NCBI GenBank assembly: GCA_000751295.2
Contig: CCMO02000001.1
Span: forward strand, 4,616,615 to 4,680,614
Direction: 5' to 3'
Length of the DNA stretch: 64,000 bases
DNA from: a bacterium YEK0313
Lineage (GTDB): Bacteria > Pseudomonadota > Alphaproteobacteria > Rhizobiales > Phreatobacteraceae
Part shown: positions 52,371-61,393 of the stretch, in pieces
Layout: each line of letters starts with the position of its first letter
How positions within the stretch are numbered: the stretch's first letter is position 1
Translations under genes and position numbers: made by a program
The notes under the pieces: generated by a model
Database searches by the model: none
What the model saw: only the letters and a program-made list of their open reading frames with translations
Told to the model about the DNA's origin: nothing

Positions 52371-52637
52371 ATGAACTTCACGTTCGCAACGCTTCTTGCC
52401 GTGCGGGCCTCGCGGCCCGAGAACAACCGCCGGCATGCCGGCGATCGTCCCCGCGCGATGCGCGTCGTTCATCAACCGTACCGCGGCGTGGCCGGCGCCG
52501 GTCGGGCGTCCTGCCCGCGCGCCGCCTGGCGCATCTGCCCCGTCACCGGACGACCGGTGCTGCGCTGGTCGGCCGAACCGCAAGGCGACGGCAGTCGCTG
52601 CCGCCGGCACGGCGCATCCGCACAAGGGAGGCCATGA
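52371..52637 (+). CDS. Small protein of unknown function, first gene of the mgtA locus
   Basis: This 88-residue protein begins MNFTFATLLAVRASRPENN behind a very strong AGGAGG. It is rich in Arg and contains WRICPVTGRPVLRWSAEP, which looks like a genuine folded segment with two cysteines upstream and within. Its stop overlaps the next start as ATGA. No family is recognised. The strong start signal and coupling are the main evidence. Confidence 0.5.
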   Translation: MNFTFATLLAVRASRPENNRRHAGDRPRAMRVVHQPYRGVAGAGRASCPRAAWRICPVTGRPVLRWSAEPQGDGSRCRRHGASAQGRP

Positions 52638-52783
52638 TGGACGACCCTTCTAGTAGTCCCGTCCCGGCCCGCGCCCATTCTCCGGCGCCGGCCGGGCGGG
52701 CCTTCGTCGATCCCACCGAGCCCATTGAACCGGTCACGCCACATGCGGATCGGCACGCCGAGGCACGCCCGTCCAGCGGGTGA
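52634..52783 (+). CDS. Proline-rich 49-residue ORF immediately upstream of mgtA
   Basis: A 49-codon ORF (MMDDPSSSPVPARAHSPAPA and onward) contains ten prolines, overlaps the preceding gene as ATGA, has GGGAGG ahead of it, and ends 39 bases before the mgtA ATG. In enterobacteria mgtA is preceded by a proline-rich leader peptide (MgtL) whose translation controls mgtA; a similar role here is an analogy, not homology. Confidence 0.45.
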   Translation: MMDDPSSSPVPARAHSPAPAGRAFVDPTEPIEPVTPHADRHAEARPSSG

Positions 52784-52822
52784 TGACCTGGCCTGCCGCC
52801 GCGCGTAGCGGGAGGCAGAGCC

Positions 52823-55508
52823 ATGAACCAGATCACCTTCCGTTCCGACCTGAGGAAGGCGGAACCCATCGAAGACAAGCGCCTGTCCATGCGCGCCGTG
52901 CGCGAGGCGCAAAACAGCCTCGAGGCGACCTTTGCCAATGTGAGAGGCGGCCCCGAGGGGCTGACCGTGGCGGAGGCGGTCGAGCGGCTCGGCCGCGAGG
53001 GCAGGAACGAGGTCGCGCATGATCGGCCGCCGCACTGGCTGCTGCAGCTTGCCGGCTGTTTCAACAACCCCTTCATCCTCGTCCTGGTGGCGCTGGCCGT
53101 CATTCAGTTCGTCTCCAGCCCGGACGAGCTCAAGCCCGTGATCATCGTCGCCGTGATGGTCGGGGTCAGCGTCGCCTTGCGGTTCTGGCAGGAATTCCGC
53201 TCGGCTCGTGCCGCCGACAGGCTGAAGGCCATGGTGCGCACCACGGCGACCGTCCTGCGCCGCGGCTGGGACGAGGGCGAGGCCACGCCGCGCGAGATCG
53301 ATATGCGTGACCTGGTCGCCGGCGACGTCATCTGCCTTTCCGCTGGCGACATGGTGCCGGCCGATGTCAGGCTGATCACCTCGCGCGACCTGTTCATCAG
53401 CCAGGCCGTGCTGACGGGAGAATCCATCCCGATCGAGAAATACGACACATCAGGCCACGTCGCGGCAAAGTCGGCGCAACTGCCGGCCGTCGATCCCGCC
53501 GACGTGCTCGATCTGCCGAATATCTGCTTCACGGGCACCAATGTCGTCAGCGGCACCGCCACGGCGATCGTCGTCGCCACCGGTCGGCGCACCTATTTCG
53601 GATCGCTGGCAAGATCGATCGTCGGCCAGCGCGCGCAGACGAGCTTCGACCGCGGCGTCAACAGCGTGAGCTGGCTGCTCATCCGCTTCATGCTGGTCAT
53701 GGTGCCCGTCGTCTTCGCCATCAACGGCTTCACCAAGGGCGACTGGAGCGAGGCGCTGCTGTTCGCCATCTCGGTTGCGGTCGGCCTGACGCCGGAAATG
53801 CTGCCGATGATCGTCAGCGCCAATCTGTCCAAGGGCGCGGTCGCCATGGCCCGGCGCAAGGTGGTGGTGAAAAGGCTCAACGCCATTCAGAACCTCGGCG
53901 CCATGGACGTCTTGTGCACCGACAAGACCGGCACGCTGACCCAGGATCGGGTCATCCTGGAGCGTCATCTCGACGTGCACGGACGGGACGACGAGGCAGT
54001 GCTTCGCCTCGCCTTCCTCAACAGCCATCACCAGAGCGGCATGAAGAACCTGATGGACCAGGCGGTGCTGCGCTTCATGGCGGAGAAGGGCCGGGGCTGC
54101 GACGCCACGCTCTACAGGAAGATCGACGAGCTGCCGTTCGACTTCGTCCGCCGCCGCCTGTCGATCGTGGTCGAGACGCTGAAACGCGAGCATCTGATGA
54201 TCGCCAAGGGGGCGGTCGAGGAAATGCTCGCCGTTTCCAGCCATGTGCGCGACGGCGACGCCGTGGTGCCGCTGGACGATGCGCGCCGCGCCGCGCTGCT
54301 GGGCCTTGCCCGCCCAGAATGCCGACGGCTTCCGCGTCCTCATCGTCGCGACCCGCCTCCTGGTCGCCGGCGACGTGAAGCAGCTCTATGCCAATGCCGA
54401 CGAGCGCGACCTGACCATCGAGGGTTTCCTGACCTTCCTCGACCCGCCCAAGGAGACCGCAGGCCCCGCCATCGCGGCGCTGCGCGGCAATGGCGTCGCG
54501 GTCAAGATCCTGACCGGCGACAACGCCGTCGTATCGTCGAAGATCTGCCGCGATGTGGGGCTCGAGCCTGGCGAGCCGCTGCTCGGCCGCGATGTCGAAA
54601 AGCTCGACGAGCCCGCGTTGCGCGCCGCCGTCGAGGCCCATGCCGTCTTCGCCAAGATGTCGCCGCTGCAGAAGGCGCGCGTCGTCAGGGCGCTGCAGGC
54701 GAACGGCCACACGGTCGGCTTCCTCGGCGACGGCATCAACGATGCGCCGGCCCTGCGCGATGCCGATGTCGGCATCTCCGTCGATACCGGCGCCGACATC
54801 GCCAAGGAATCGGCGGACATCATCCTTCTGGAAAAGAGCCTGATGGTGCTGGAGGAAGGCATCATCAAAGGCCGGGAGACCTTCGGCAACATCATCAAAT
54901 ACATCAAGATGACCGCCAGCTCGAATTTCGGCAACGTCTTCTCGGTGCTGGTGGCGAGCGCCTTCCTGCCCTTCCTGCCGATGCTGGCGCTGCATCTGCT
55001 GATCCAGAACCTCTGCTACGACATCTCCCAGCTCTCGCTGCCCTGGGACAGGATGGACCGCGAGTTCCTGCGCGAGCCGCGCAAATGGGCCGCCGGTGAT
55101 ATCGGCCGGTTCATGATCTGCATCGGGCCGATCTCGTCGATCTTCGACATCTCGACCTATTGCCTCATGTGGTTCGTCTTCGCCGCCAATGCGCCCGAAC
55201 ATCAATCGCTGTTCCAGTCGGGCTGGTTCATCGAGGGCCTGCTGTCGCAGACGCTGATCGTCCACATGATCCGCACGCAGAAGATCCCGTTCGTCCAGAG
55301 CACGGCGGCCTGGCCGGTCCTGCTCCTGACCGGCGCGATCATGGCCTTCGGCATCTACCTGCCGTTCTCGCCGATCGGCGCGGCCGTCGGCCTCCAGCCC
55401 CTGCCGCCGGCCTATTTCCCATGGCTGGTGGCGACCCTCGTCGGCTACTGCGTGCTGACCCAGATCGTCAAGACGCTCTACATCCGCCGCTTCAAGACCT
55501 GGCTGTGA
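52823..55508 (+). pseudogene. mgtA: mgtA-type magnesium P-type ATPase, frameshifted as given
   Basis: This is a P3B-type ATPase importing Mg2+. It shows the actuator TGES (VLTGESIPIEK), the phosphorylation motif CTDKTGTLTQ, GDGINDAP, and six C-terminal membrane segments. The frame is broken near 54309: the first frame reads ALLGLA then random sequence, while the next frame resumes with AQNADGFRVLIVATR. Removing one C from the CCC at 54309-54311 restores an uninterrupted protein of about 895 residues, the normal MgtA size. Either the gene is recently inactivated or the base is a sequencing error. Confidence 0.88.
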
Positions 55509-55634
55509 AGCGCGCGGCCCGGCCGGAAAGCCATGCCGGCCGGGCCACCGCAAAGGCCGGGATCCATTCGAAACAAGGTCCGGGCCCGCCAGCGCAAAGC
55601 CGCCTCAGGGCCACGATCAAAACGGAGAAACCCC

Positions 55635-56111
55635 ATGCGTCTTCTGATCTGTGGCGGGCGCCACTACGACGATGCCGACGCCATCCGCCAGGCGCTCGAC
55701 CGCCAGCATCGCGAACGGCCGGTCAGCGTTCTCGTTCACGGCGGACTCGCGGGTATCGGCTCGACGGCCGAAGCCTGGGCGCGTGAACACAATGTCCATG
55801 TCATACGCTATCCGCCGAACTGGACGCTGCTCGGCAGCAGGGCCGAGGCACACCGCAATGCCTTCATGCTGACGGACAGCCGGCCGGACTTCGTCATCGC
55901 CTTTCCGGGCGGGCGCGACACGCTCGAACTCCTGCGCATGGCCAGGGCCGCCGGGCTGCCGGTGCTGCATGCCAGGGCTGGCGCGGGCATGACCGAGGCC
56001 GTGCAGGACGGCTGCGAAGCCGCTGCCGAGGATCAGCCGGAGGGCCGACCGTGGGGCGCCGCGAGGCTGAGGCGCCATCACCACCCCGTGCTGAGCGCAC
56101 CGCTGCAGTGA
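55635..56111 (+). CDS. DUF2493 (YspA/SLOG-like) protein
   Basis: This 158-residue protein matches the DUF2493 family: MRLLICGGRHYDDADAIRQAL at the N terminus, VHGGLAGIGSTAEAWA, and PDFVIAFPGGRDTLELLRMA with the Rossmann-like SLOG nucleotide-binding pattern. The C-terminal ~25 residues are not conserved in style. A GGAG site precedes the ATG. It follows the mgtA gene by about 125 bases on the same strand. Biological role is unknown. Confidence 0.82.
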   Translation: MRLLICGGRHYDDADAIRQALDRQHRERPVSVLVHGGLAGIGSTAEAWAREHNVHVIRYPPNWTLLGSRAEAHRNAFMLTDSRPDFVIAFPGGRDTLELLRMARAAGLPVLHARAGAGMTEAVQDGCEAAAEDQPEGRPWGAARLRRHHHPVLSAPLQ

Positions 56112-56132
56112 GGCGAGGGCGCGCCGCGGCAC

Positions 56133-56169
56133 AAAAGAAGGCCCGCCCCCGGGAGGAAGGGGACAGGCC
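56133..56169 (-). terminator. Rho-independent terminator of the thiolase operon
   Basis: On the minus strand GGCCTGTCCCC and GGGGGCGGGCC form an 11-bp stem (two G-U pairs) around an 8-base loop, followed by TTCTTTT. It lies 32 bases past the thiolase stop codon. Confidence 0.75.
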
Positions 56170-56201
56170 CACGAGGTTATCCATGCCTCCTGCGGCGCCG
56201 G

Positions 56202-57407
56202 TCAGGCGCCGTGCTGGCCGATGACGACGACCGAGCAGACGTTCTGGTGCGGGAAGCCGCCGAGATTGTGCGTCACCCCGAAGACCGGCGGCTGCTGGCG
56301 CTGGCGCTCGCCCGCCCGGCCCTGCATCTGCAGGTACATCTCGTAGATCATCCTCAGGCCGGACGCGCCGATCGGATGGCCGAAACATTTCAGGCCGCCG
56401 TCGATCTGGCAGGGGATCTTGCCGTCGGCATCGAAGAAGCCGTCCATCACGTCGCGCAGCGCCCCGCCCTCGGGCGACAGATGCAGGTCCTCCATGGTGA
56501 CGAATTCGGTCACCGAGAAGCAGTCGTGCACCTCGACGAGCGAGATCTGCTCGCGCGGATTGGTGATGCCGGCTTCCGCATAGGCGCGCTTGGAGGCGAT
56601 CCTGGTGGTGGCGAAATAGGTGCTGTCCCAGGAATTGTGCTGGGCCTCGGTGCCGTTCGAGACCGAGAGCTGCAGCGCCTTGACCGAGACGAGATCATGC
56701 TTGCCGAGGCTGCGCGCGATCTCCGGCGTCGTGACGATGGCGCAGGCCGCGCCGTCGGACACGCCGCAGCAGTCGAACAGGCCGAGAGGCTCTGCCACCA
56801 TCGGCGCCTTCATCACCGTTTCCTCGGTGATCTTGTTGCGCAGATGGGCTTTCGGATTGCGCGAGCCGTTGTCGTGGCTCTTCACCGAGATATGGGCGAG
56901 CGCGCGCTTGAAGTCGCCCGCATCGACGCCGTGCTTCGCACGGTAGGCGGCGCCGAGCTGGGCGAACACCCCGGGCGCCGACAGGTTCGGCCAATACATG
57001 GAATTGACGACGCCCCGGCCGCGCTGCGGCAGGCCGCCATAGCCGGTGTCCTTCAGCTTCTCGACGCCCAGAGCCAGCGCTATGTCGCAGGCGCCCGACG
57101 CGACCGCATAGGTCGCGCCACGGAAGGCCTCCGAGCCGGACGCGCAATAGTTCTCGACCCGCGTCACCGGGATGTAGCCGAGCCTGAGCGCCACCGCGAG
57201 CGGCACGCCGGACTTGCCGACATGTTGTTCCTCGATGCCGGTGGCGAACCAGGCGGCCTCGATCTGCTTGGTCTCGATGCCGGCGTCGGTCAGCGCCTCC
57301 TCATAGGCCTCGACCATCAGGTCTTCGGCGTTGCAGTCCCAGCGCTCGCCGAATTTCGAGCAGCCCATGCCGAGGATGGCGACCTTGTCGCGAATGCCTG
57401 AAGCCAT
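56202..57407 (-). CDS. Thiolase-family acyltransferase (SCP-x type)
   Basis: This is a cytoplasmic thiolase-fold enzyme of 401 residues that would cleave or form a C-C bond in acyl-CoA. The nucleophile Cys88 lies in VENYCASGSEAFRG, catalytic His in LVEVHDCFSVTE and KCFGHPIGASGLR, and the C terminus HNLGGFPHQNVCSVVVI is typical of the SCP-x/nonspecific-lipid-transfer thiolase group. It is immediately downstream of the HMG-CoA-synthase-like/OB-fold protein; thiolases of this group often work in complex with OB-fold (DUF35) partners. Confidence 0.92.
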   Translation of the reverse strand: MASGIRDKVAILGMGCSKFGERWDCNAEDLMVEAYEEALTDAGIETKQIEAAWFATGIEEQHVGKSGVPLAVALRLGYIPVTRVENYCASGSEAFRGATYAVASGACDIALALGVEKLKDTGYGGLPQRGRGVVNSMYWPNLSAPGVFAQLGAAYRAKHGVDAGDFKRALAHISVKSHDNGSRNPKAHLRNKITEETVMKAPMVAEPLGLFDCCGVSDGAACAIVTTPEIARSLGKHDLVSVKALQLSVSNGTEAQHNSWDSTYFATTRIASKRAYAEAGITNPREQISLVEVHDCFSVTEFVTMEDLHLSPEGGALRDVMDGFFDADGKIPCQIDGGLKCFGHPIGASGLRMIYEMYLQMQGRAGERQRQQPPVFGVTHNLGGFPHQNVCSVVVIGQHGA

Positions 57408-57419
57408 AACCCCGCTCCT

Positions 57420-58877
57420 TCAGCTCTCAGCCGCGGCGACCGGCGCCGCCTTCCAGAAATAACGCGTGAACCCGCGCTGTTGGTCCTGATCCTTGATCCG
57501 GAACACCATGCGCATGGGCATGCCGACCTCCACCTTGCCGAGCTCGACATCGGTGATGTCCATCATGATGCGTCCGCCGTCGCGGAACTGGATCATGCCG
57601 AAATGCTGCGGCGGTTCGGGACTGTAGGTCAGCATGTCGGCCGTGTAGGACATGACTTCGCCGGTCATTTCGGCGAAGGGATGGTCGACCTGCGTATGCA
57701 CCGCATGGCAGTTCGGCCCGACGCAGATCTTGGTCTTGGGAAATTGCAGCGTGCCGCAGGCCGTGCAGCGGCCGCCGACGAGTCCCTGGACCATCTCGTT
57801 GTTGCGGTAGAGCGCCGTCATGGCGGTGGCCTTGTCGAGCTCGGCCCGCATGCCGCGCTCCAACGGGATCAGGTCGTTGAACGCCAGGAACTTGGCATAG
57901 CTCGTCTCGGCCCGCCGGCGCTTGAGGCTGCCGGTGACGCCGCGCCGCGGCTGAAGCGCGCCGATCGCCTCGGTCACCTCCAAAACCAGCACGTCGCAGC
58001 CCTGGCCGAAGCCGACCACCACGATGCGCTCGCCGGGCTTGGCGCCTTCCAGCGTCTGCGCCAGCATCACGAGGGCATGGGCCGCGCCGGTATCGCCGCA
58101 GACGCCCGCGAGATTGTCGCGGACCGAAGCTTCCGGCAGCTTGCTCCTCTGCGCGACCATCTGCGCGATGCGCGGCAATATGCCGGGCATGCAGAAATGG
58201 CCGACCGCGTCGGGCGCCATGCCGGCCTTGCCGAGCGCCGCGGCGATCGCCGGCGGCACGATCTTCAGATAGCCCTCGTCGCGGATCCAGCGCTCCTCCC
58301 AGCCATAGTCGAAGGAACGGTCGAAGGCACGGAACTGGTCGACGAAATCGACCGTCTCGCTATGGCTGGCAACCAGCCTGGCGATCGGCCTGCCCTCGCC
58401 GACCAGCAGCGCCACGGCGCCGTCGCCATATTGCAGCTCCTGCGCGCTGCCGGCCTTGGCCTTGCGCTTCTCGCTCGCCGCAAACAGCGTCGGGCCGCGC
58501 CCGGCCGGCGCTTCCAGCGCGGCGATCAGGCCTGAGGTCGCGGCGCGCCGCGAGCCCGTCAGGTCCTGCGTGCGGATGCTTGACGGCAGGTTGAGCGCGG
58601 CGGCCACCACCGCGCTGTTCGACCGGTCGGCGAAGGGCAAGGTGGTCGATGCAAGATGCACCGCCCCGAGCGTCTCGCGCGGGAGGTCGCCGAGGCAGTC
58701 GCGCGCCGCCTCCACCGCCATGGTGATCGGATCCTCGTCCCAGCCGGCCATCGACCGCTCGCCCTTGCCGAGCGACTTGAGGGCCGGGTTGAACCAGGCA
58801 TTGGCTTCCGCCGCCGCCTGGCGCTGCAGTCTCAGGCGCGGCACATGCGCGCCGTAGCTCAGGATTCCCATGGACAT
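57420..58877 (-). CDS. HMG-CoA synthase-like protein fused to a Zn-ribbon/OB-fold (DUF35) domain
   Basis: This 485-residue protein has an N-terminal thiolase-fold domain of the HMG-CoA-synthase/KAS III type (about 1-340) and a C-terminal OB-fold domain with a zinc ribbon, CTACGTLQFPKTKICVGPNC. In the synthase-like domain the region that usually carries the catalytic cysteine reads DLTGSRRAATSG, with no Cys, so catalysis of the usual kind is doubtful. ATG 58877 is chosen because GAGGTGA lies five bases ahead. It sits between a thiolase and an SDR gene and may be a complex partner of the thiolase. Confidence 0.85.
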   Translation of the reverse strand: MSMGILSYGAHVPRLRLQRQAAAEANAWFNPALKSLGKGERSMAGWDEDPITMAVEAARDCLGDLPRETLGAVHLASTTLPFADRSNSAVVAAALNLPSSIRTQDLTGSRRAATSGLIAALEAPAGRGPTLFAASEKRKAKAGSAQELQYGDGAVALLVGEGRPIARLVASHSETVDFVDQFRAFDRSFDYGWEERWIRDEGYLKIVPPAIAAALGKAGMAPDAVGHFCMPGILPRIAQMVAQRSKLPEASVRDNLAGVCGDTGAAHALVMLAQTLEGAKPGERIVVVGFGQGCDVLVLEVTEAIGALQPRRGVTGSLKRRRAETSYAKFLAFNDLIPLERGMRAELDKATAMTALYRNNEMVQGLVGGRCTACGTLQFPKTKICVGPNCHAVHTQVDHPFAEMTGEVMSYTADMLTYSPEPPQHFGMIQFRDGGRIMMDITDVELGKVEVGMPMRMVFRIKDQDQQRGFTRYFWKAAPVAAAES

Positions 58878-58887
58878 GCCGGTCACC

Positions 58888-59808
58888 TCAGATCGGATCC
58901 CAGGTGAAGATGTCGCCCGACCGCTCGAGCGGATAGAACGCCGTCTTCAACGCCGGAATGCCGTGTTCGGCCAGCGACTGGCAGCTCCAGCCTTCGGAGC
59001 GGTGGATCGACCGGACCGGCCGGGACTGGCCCATCAGGAAGATCTCGTTCATGCGCACGGCGAAGATCTGGCCGGTCACGTCCTTGGCGGCGTCGGTCAG
59101 CAGGAACACCGACAGCGGCGCGATCTTTTCCGGGCCCATCGCCTGGATCTTGGCGACCCGCGCCTTCTGCGCCTCGGTCTCGGTCGGGATGGTGCCGATC
59201 AGCCGGCTCCAGGCGAACGGCGAGACGCAGTTGGAGCGCACGTTGAAGCGGGCCATGTCGAGCGCGATCGACTTGGACATGCCGACGATGCCGAGCTTGG
59301 CGGCAGCGTAGTTGGCCTGGCCGAAATTGCCGATCAGGCCGGAGGTCGAGGTGAAGTGCACCATCGAGCCGCTGCCCTGGTCGCGGAACAGCCGCGCAGC
59401 CGCGTGCGAGACGTAGAAGCTGCCGAGCAGGTGCACCTTCACCACCAGCTCGAAATCGGCAACGCTCATCTTGTGGAAGATCGCGTCGCGCAGGATGCCG
59501 GCATTGTTCACGATGCCGTCGAGCCGGCCATAGCTGTCGAGCGCCGTCTTGACGATGGCATTGGCGGAGGCGGGCTCTGCGACGCTGTCGAAATTGGCCA
59601 CCGCCGTGCCGCCGCGCTTCCTGATCTCTTCCACGACCTCCTCGGCGGGCGCGGCGCTGGCACCGTCGCCGTCGGCCGAGCCGCCGAGATCGTTGACCAC
59701 CACCTTGGCCCCCTCGGCCGCCGCCAGCAGCGCGATCTCGCGGCCGATGCCGCGGCCGGCACCGGTGACGATCACCACCTTGCCGTCGAGATTTGTCGTC
59801 TGGCTCAT
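58888..59808 (-). CDS. SDR-family dehydrogenase (3-hydroxyacyl-CoA dehydrogenase-like)
   Basis: This is an NAD(P)-dependent reductase/dehydrogenase of 306 residues. The cofactor motif is VTGAGRGIGREIAL, the NNAG motif is IVNNAGILRDAIF, and the catalytic Ser-Tyr-Lys set is in FTSTSGLIGNFGQANYAAAKLG. The NAGILRD wording and the C-terminal ~50-residue extension match the MFE-2 type hydroxyacyl-CoA dehydrogenases of beta-oxidation. ATG 59808 follows AGAGGAAA. It is the first gene of the leftward trio. Confidence 0.92.
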   Translation of the reverse strand: MSQTTNLDGKVVIVTGAGRGIGREIALLAAAEGAKVVVNDLGGSADGDGASAAPAEEVVEEIRKRGGTAVANFDSVAEPASANAIVKTALDSYGRLDGIVNNAGILRDAIFHKMSVADFELVVKVHLLGSFYVSHAAARLFRDQGSGSMVHFTSTSGLIGNFGQANYAAAKLGIVGMSKSIALDMARFNVRSNCVSPFAWSRLIGTIPTETEAQKARVAKIQAMGPEKIAPLSVFLLTDAAKDVTGQIFAVRMNEIFLMGQSRPVRSIHRSEGWSCQSLAEHGIPALKTAFYPLERSGDIFTWDPI

Positions 59809-59916
59809 CTGGTTTCCTCTCTCATCGCGCCTGTCGTTCCAGGCGCCCAAGGCCGGCCGCCGCGCTGCGTCCGACAGGCCCATCTTCGATACGGATCCAT
59901 CAAAGGTCAAACTTGT

Positions 59917-59942
59917 GCGGAAATCAATTCCGCCTTACGGAA
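59917..59942. promoter_or_regulatory. Three alternating half-sites (CGGAA/TTCCG) in a divergent promoter
   Basis: Half-sites CGGAA (59918-59922), TTCCG (59928-59932) and CGGAA (59938-59942) are each separated by five bases, making two overlapping inverted repeats between the SDR and acyl-CoA dehydrogenase genes. The first pair extends to GCGGAA/TTCCGC. It looks like an operator for a dimeric repressor covering both promoters; the protein is not encoded next to it. Confidence 0.55.
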
Positions 59943-59984
59943 TAGGCCAACACACGGGGACACGCTTCGCAGGAGGAAATGGCC

Positions 59985-61121
59985 ATGGTGCCGAGGACGA
60001 TCTACACGCCCGAACACGAGATGTTCCGAGACAGCGTGCGCCGCTTCATCGCGCGCGAGGTCGCCCCTCATCACGCCCAGTGGGAGAAGGACGGCCAGGT
60101 CAGCCGCGAGCTCTGGAAAAAGGCCGGCGAGCTCGGCCTGCTCTGCACGGCGATCCCCGCCGAATATGGCGGCGGCGGCGGTGATTTCCGCCACAGCGCG
60201 ATCATGACCGAGGAGTTCGCCCGGCAGATCTACAGCGGCCCCGGCTTCCGCCTGCATTCGGACATCGCGGCCTTCTACATCCTGCACCAGGGCAGCGAGG
60301 AGCAGAAGCGAAAATGGCTTCCGAAAATGGCGACCGGCGAAGTGATCTTCGCCCTCGCCATGACCGAGCCTGCCGCCGGCAGCGATCTGCAGGGCATCCG
60401 CACCACCGCCATCCGCGACGGCGATCACTACGTCGTCAACGGCTCGAAGACCTTCATCACCAACGGCCAGCTCGCCGATGTCGTGATCCTCGCCTGCAAG
60501 ACCGACCCGCGCGAAGGGGCCAAGGGCGTCAGCCTCCTGCTTGTCGAGACCGACCAGCCGGGCTTCCGGCGCGGCCGCAATCTCGACAAGCTCGGCATGA
60601 AGGCGCAGGACACGTCCGAACTGTTCTTCGACGACATGCGCGTTCCCGTCGCCAACATTCTCGGCGAGGAAGGCCGCGGCTTCCGCACGCTCATGGCCGA
60701 GCTGCCGCAGGAGCGCCTGCTGGTCGCCATGTCCTCGATCGCCGGCGCCGAGGGCGCGCTGGAGGCGACCCTTGCCTATACCCGCGACCGCAAGGCCTTC
60801 GGCCAGGCCATCGCCGACTTCCAGTACAACCGCTTCAAGCTCGCGGAAATGAAGACCCAGGTCACCATCGGCCGCAGCTTCGTCGACCGCTGCACGGAGC
60901 TGCTGCTCGACGGCAAGCTCGATGTCGAGACCGCCGCCATGTGCAAGTACTGGGTCACCGAAATGGAAGGCCGGCTCGTCGACACCTGCCTGCAGATGCA
61001 TGGCGGCTACGGCTACATGACCGAATACCCGATCGCCCGCGCCTATGCCGATGCCCGCGTCCGCCGGATCTTCGGCGGCGCCAACGAGATCATGCTCGAG
61101 CTGATCGCCCGCAATCTCTGA
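59985..61121 (+). CDS. Acyl-CoA dehydrogenase
   Basis: This is an FAD-dependent acyl-CoA dehydrogenase of 378 residues. It shows FALAMTEPAAGSDLQGIRTTAIRDGDHYVVNGSKTFITNG, the ELPQERLLVAMSSIAGAEGALE helix, and the C-terminal QMHGGYGYMTEYPIARAYADARVRRIFGGANEIMLELIARNL with the GGANEI signature. ATG 59985 is preferred to 59979 because AGGAGG ends only two bases before the latter and eight before the former. It diverges from the SDR-led operon and shares its putative operator. Confidence 0.94.
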   Translation: MVPRTIYTPEHEMFRDSVRRFIAREVAPHHAQWEKDGQVSRELWKKAGELGLLCTAIPAEYGGGGGDFRHSAIMTEEFARQIYSGPGFRLHSDIAAFYILHQGSEEQKRKWLPKMATGEVIFALAMTEPAAGSDLQGIRTTAIRDGDHYVVNGSKTFITNGQLADVVILACKTDPREGAKGVSLLLVETDQPGFRRGRNLDKLGMKAQDTSELFFDDMRVPVANILGEEGRGFRTLMAELPQERLLVAMSSIAGAEGALEATLAYTRDRKAFGQAIADFQYNRFKLAEMKTQVTIGRSFVDRCTELLLDGKLDVETAAMCKYWVTEMEGRLVDTCLQMHGGYGYMTEYPIARAYADARVRRIFGGANEIMLELIARNL

Positions 61122-61393
61122 CGAGGAGGCGCAGCGACCATCAGATCTACGAAGTTCGCTCGCGGTCCGGATCGGGCGGCGAGCGAACGCCGCAAGACCG
61201 AACGAGGACAACGGGATTGCTCGCGCGGTTTATCGGCTGTGATCGTCATGATCGATCGGGCGTCACGAGCAACGCCCACCCTTGCCGGCTCAACTCGGAC
61301 AATCGTCCGCGACCTTGCGCGTGACTGGCTCGAAATCTCGATCAGCAGGCGGCAATTGCCATCTTTGTGCTCAATGAGATCATTGAGGATCGG

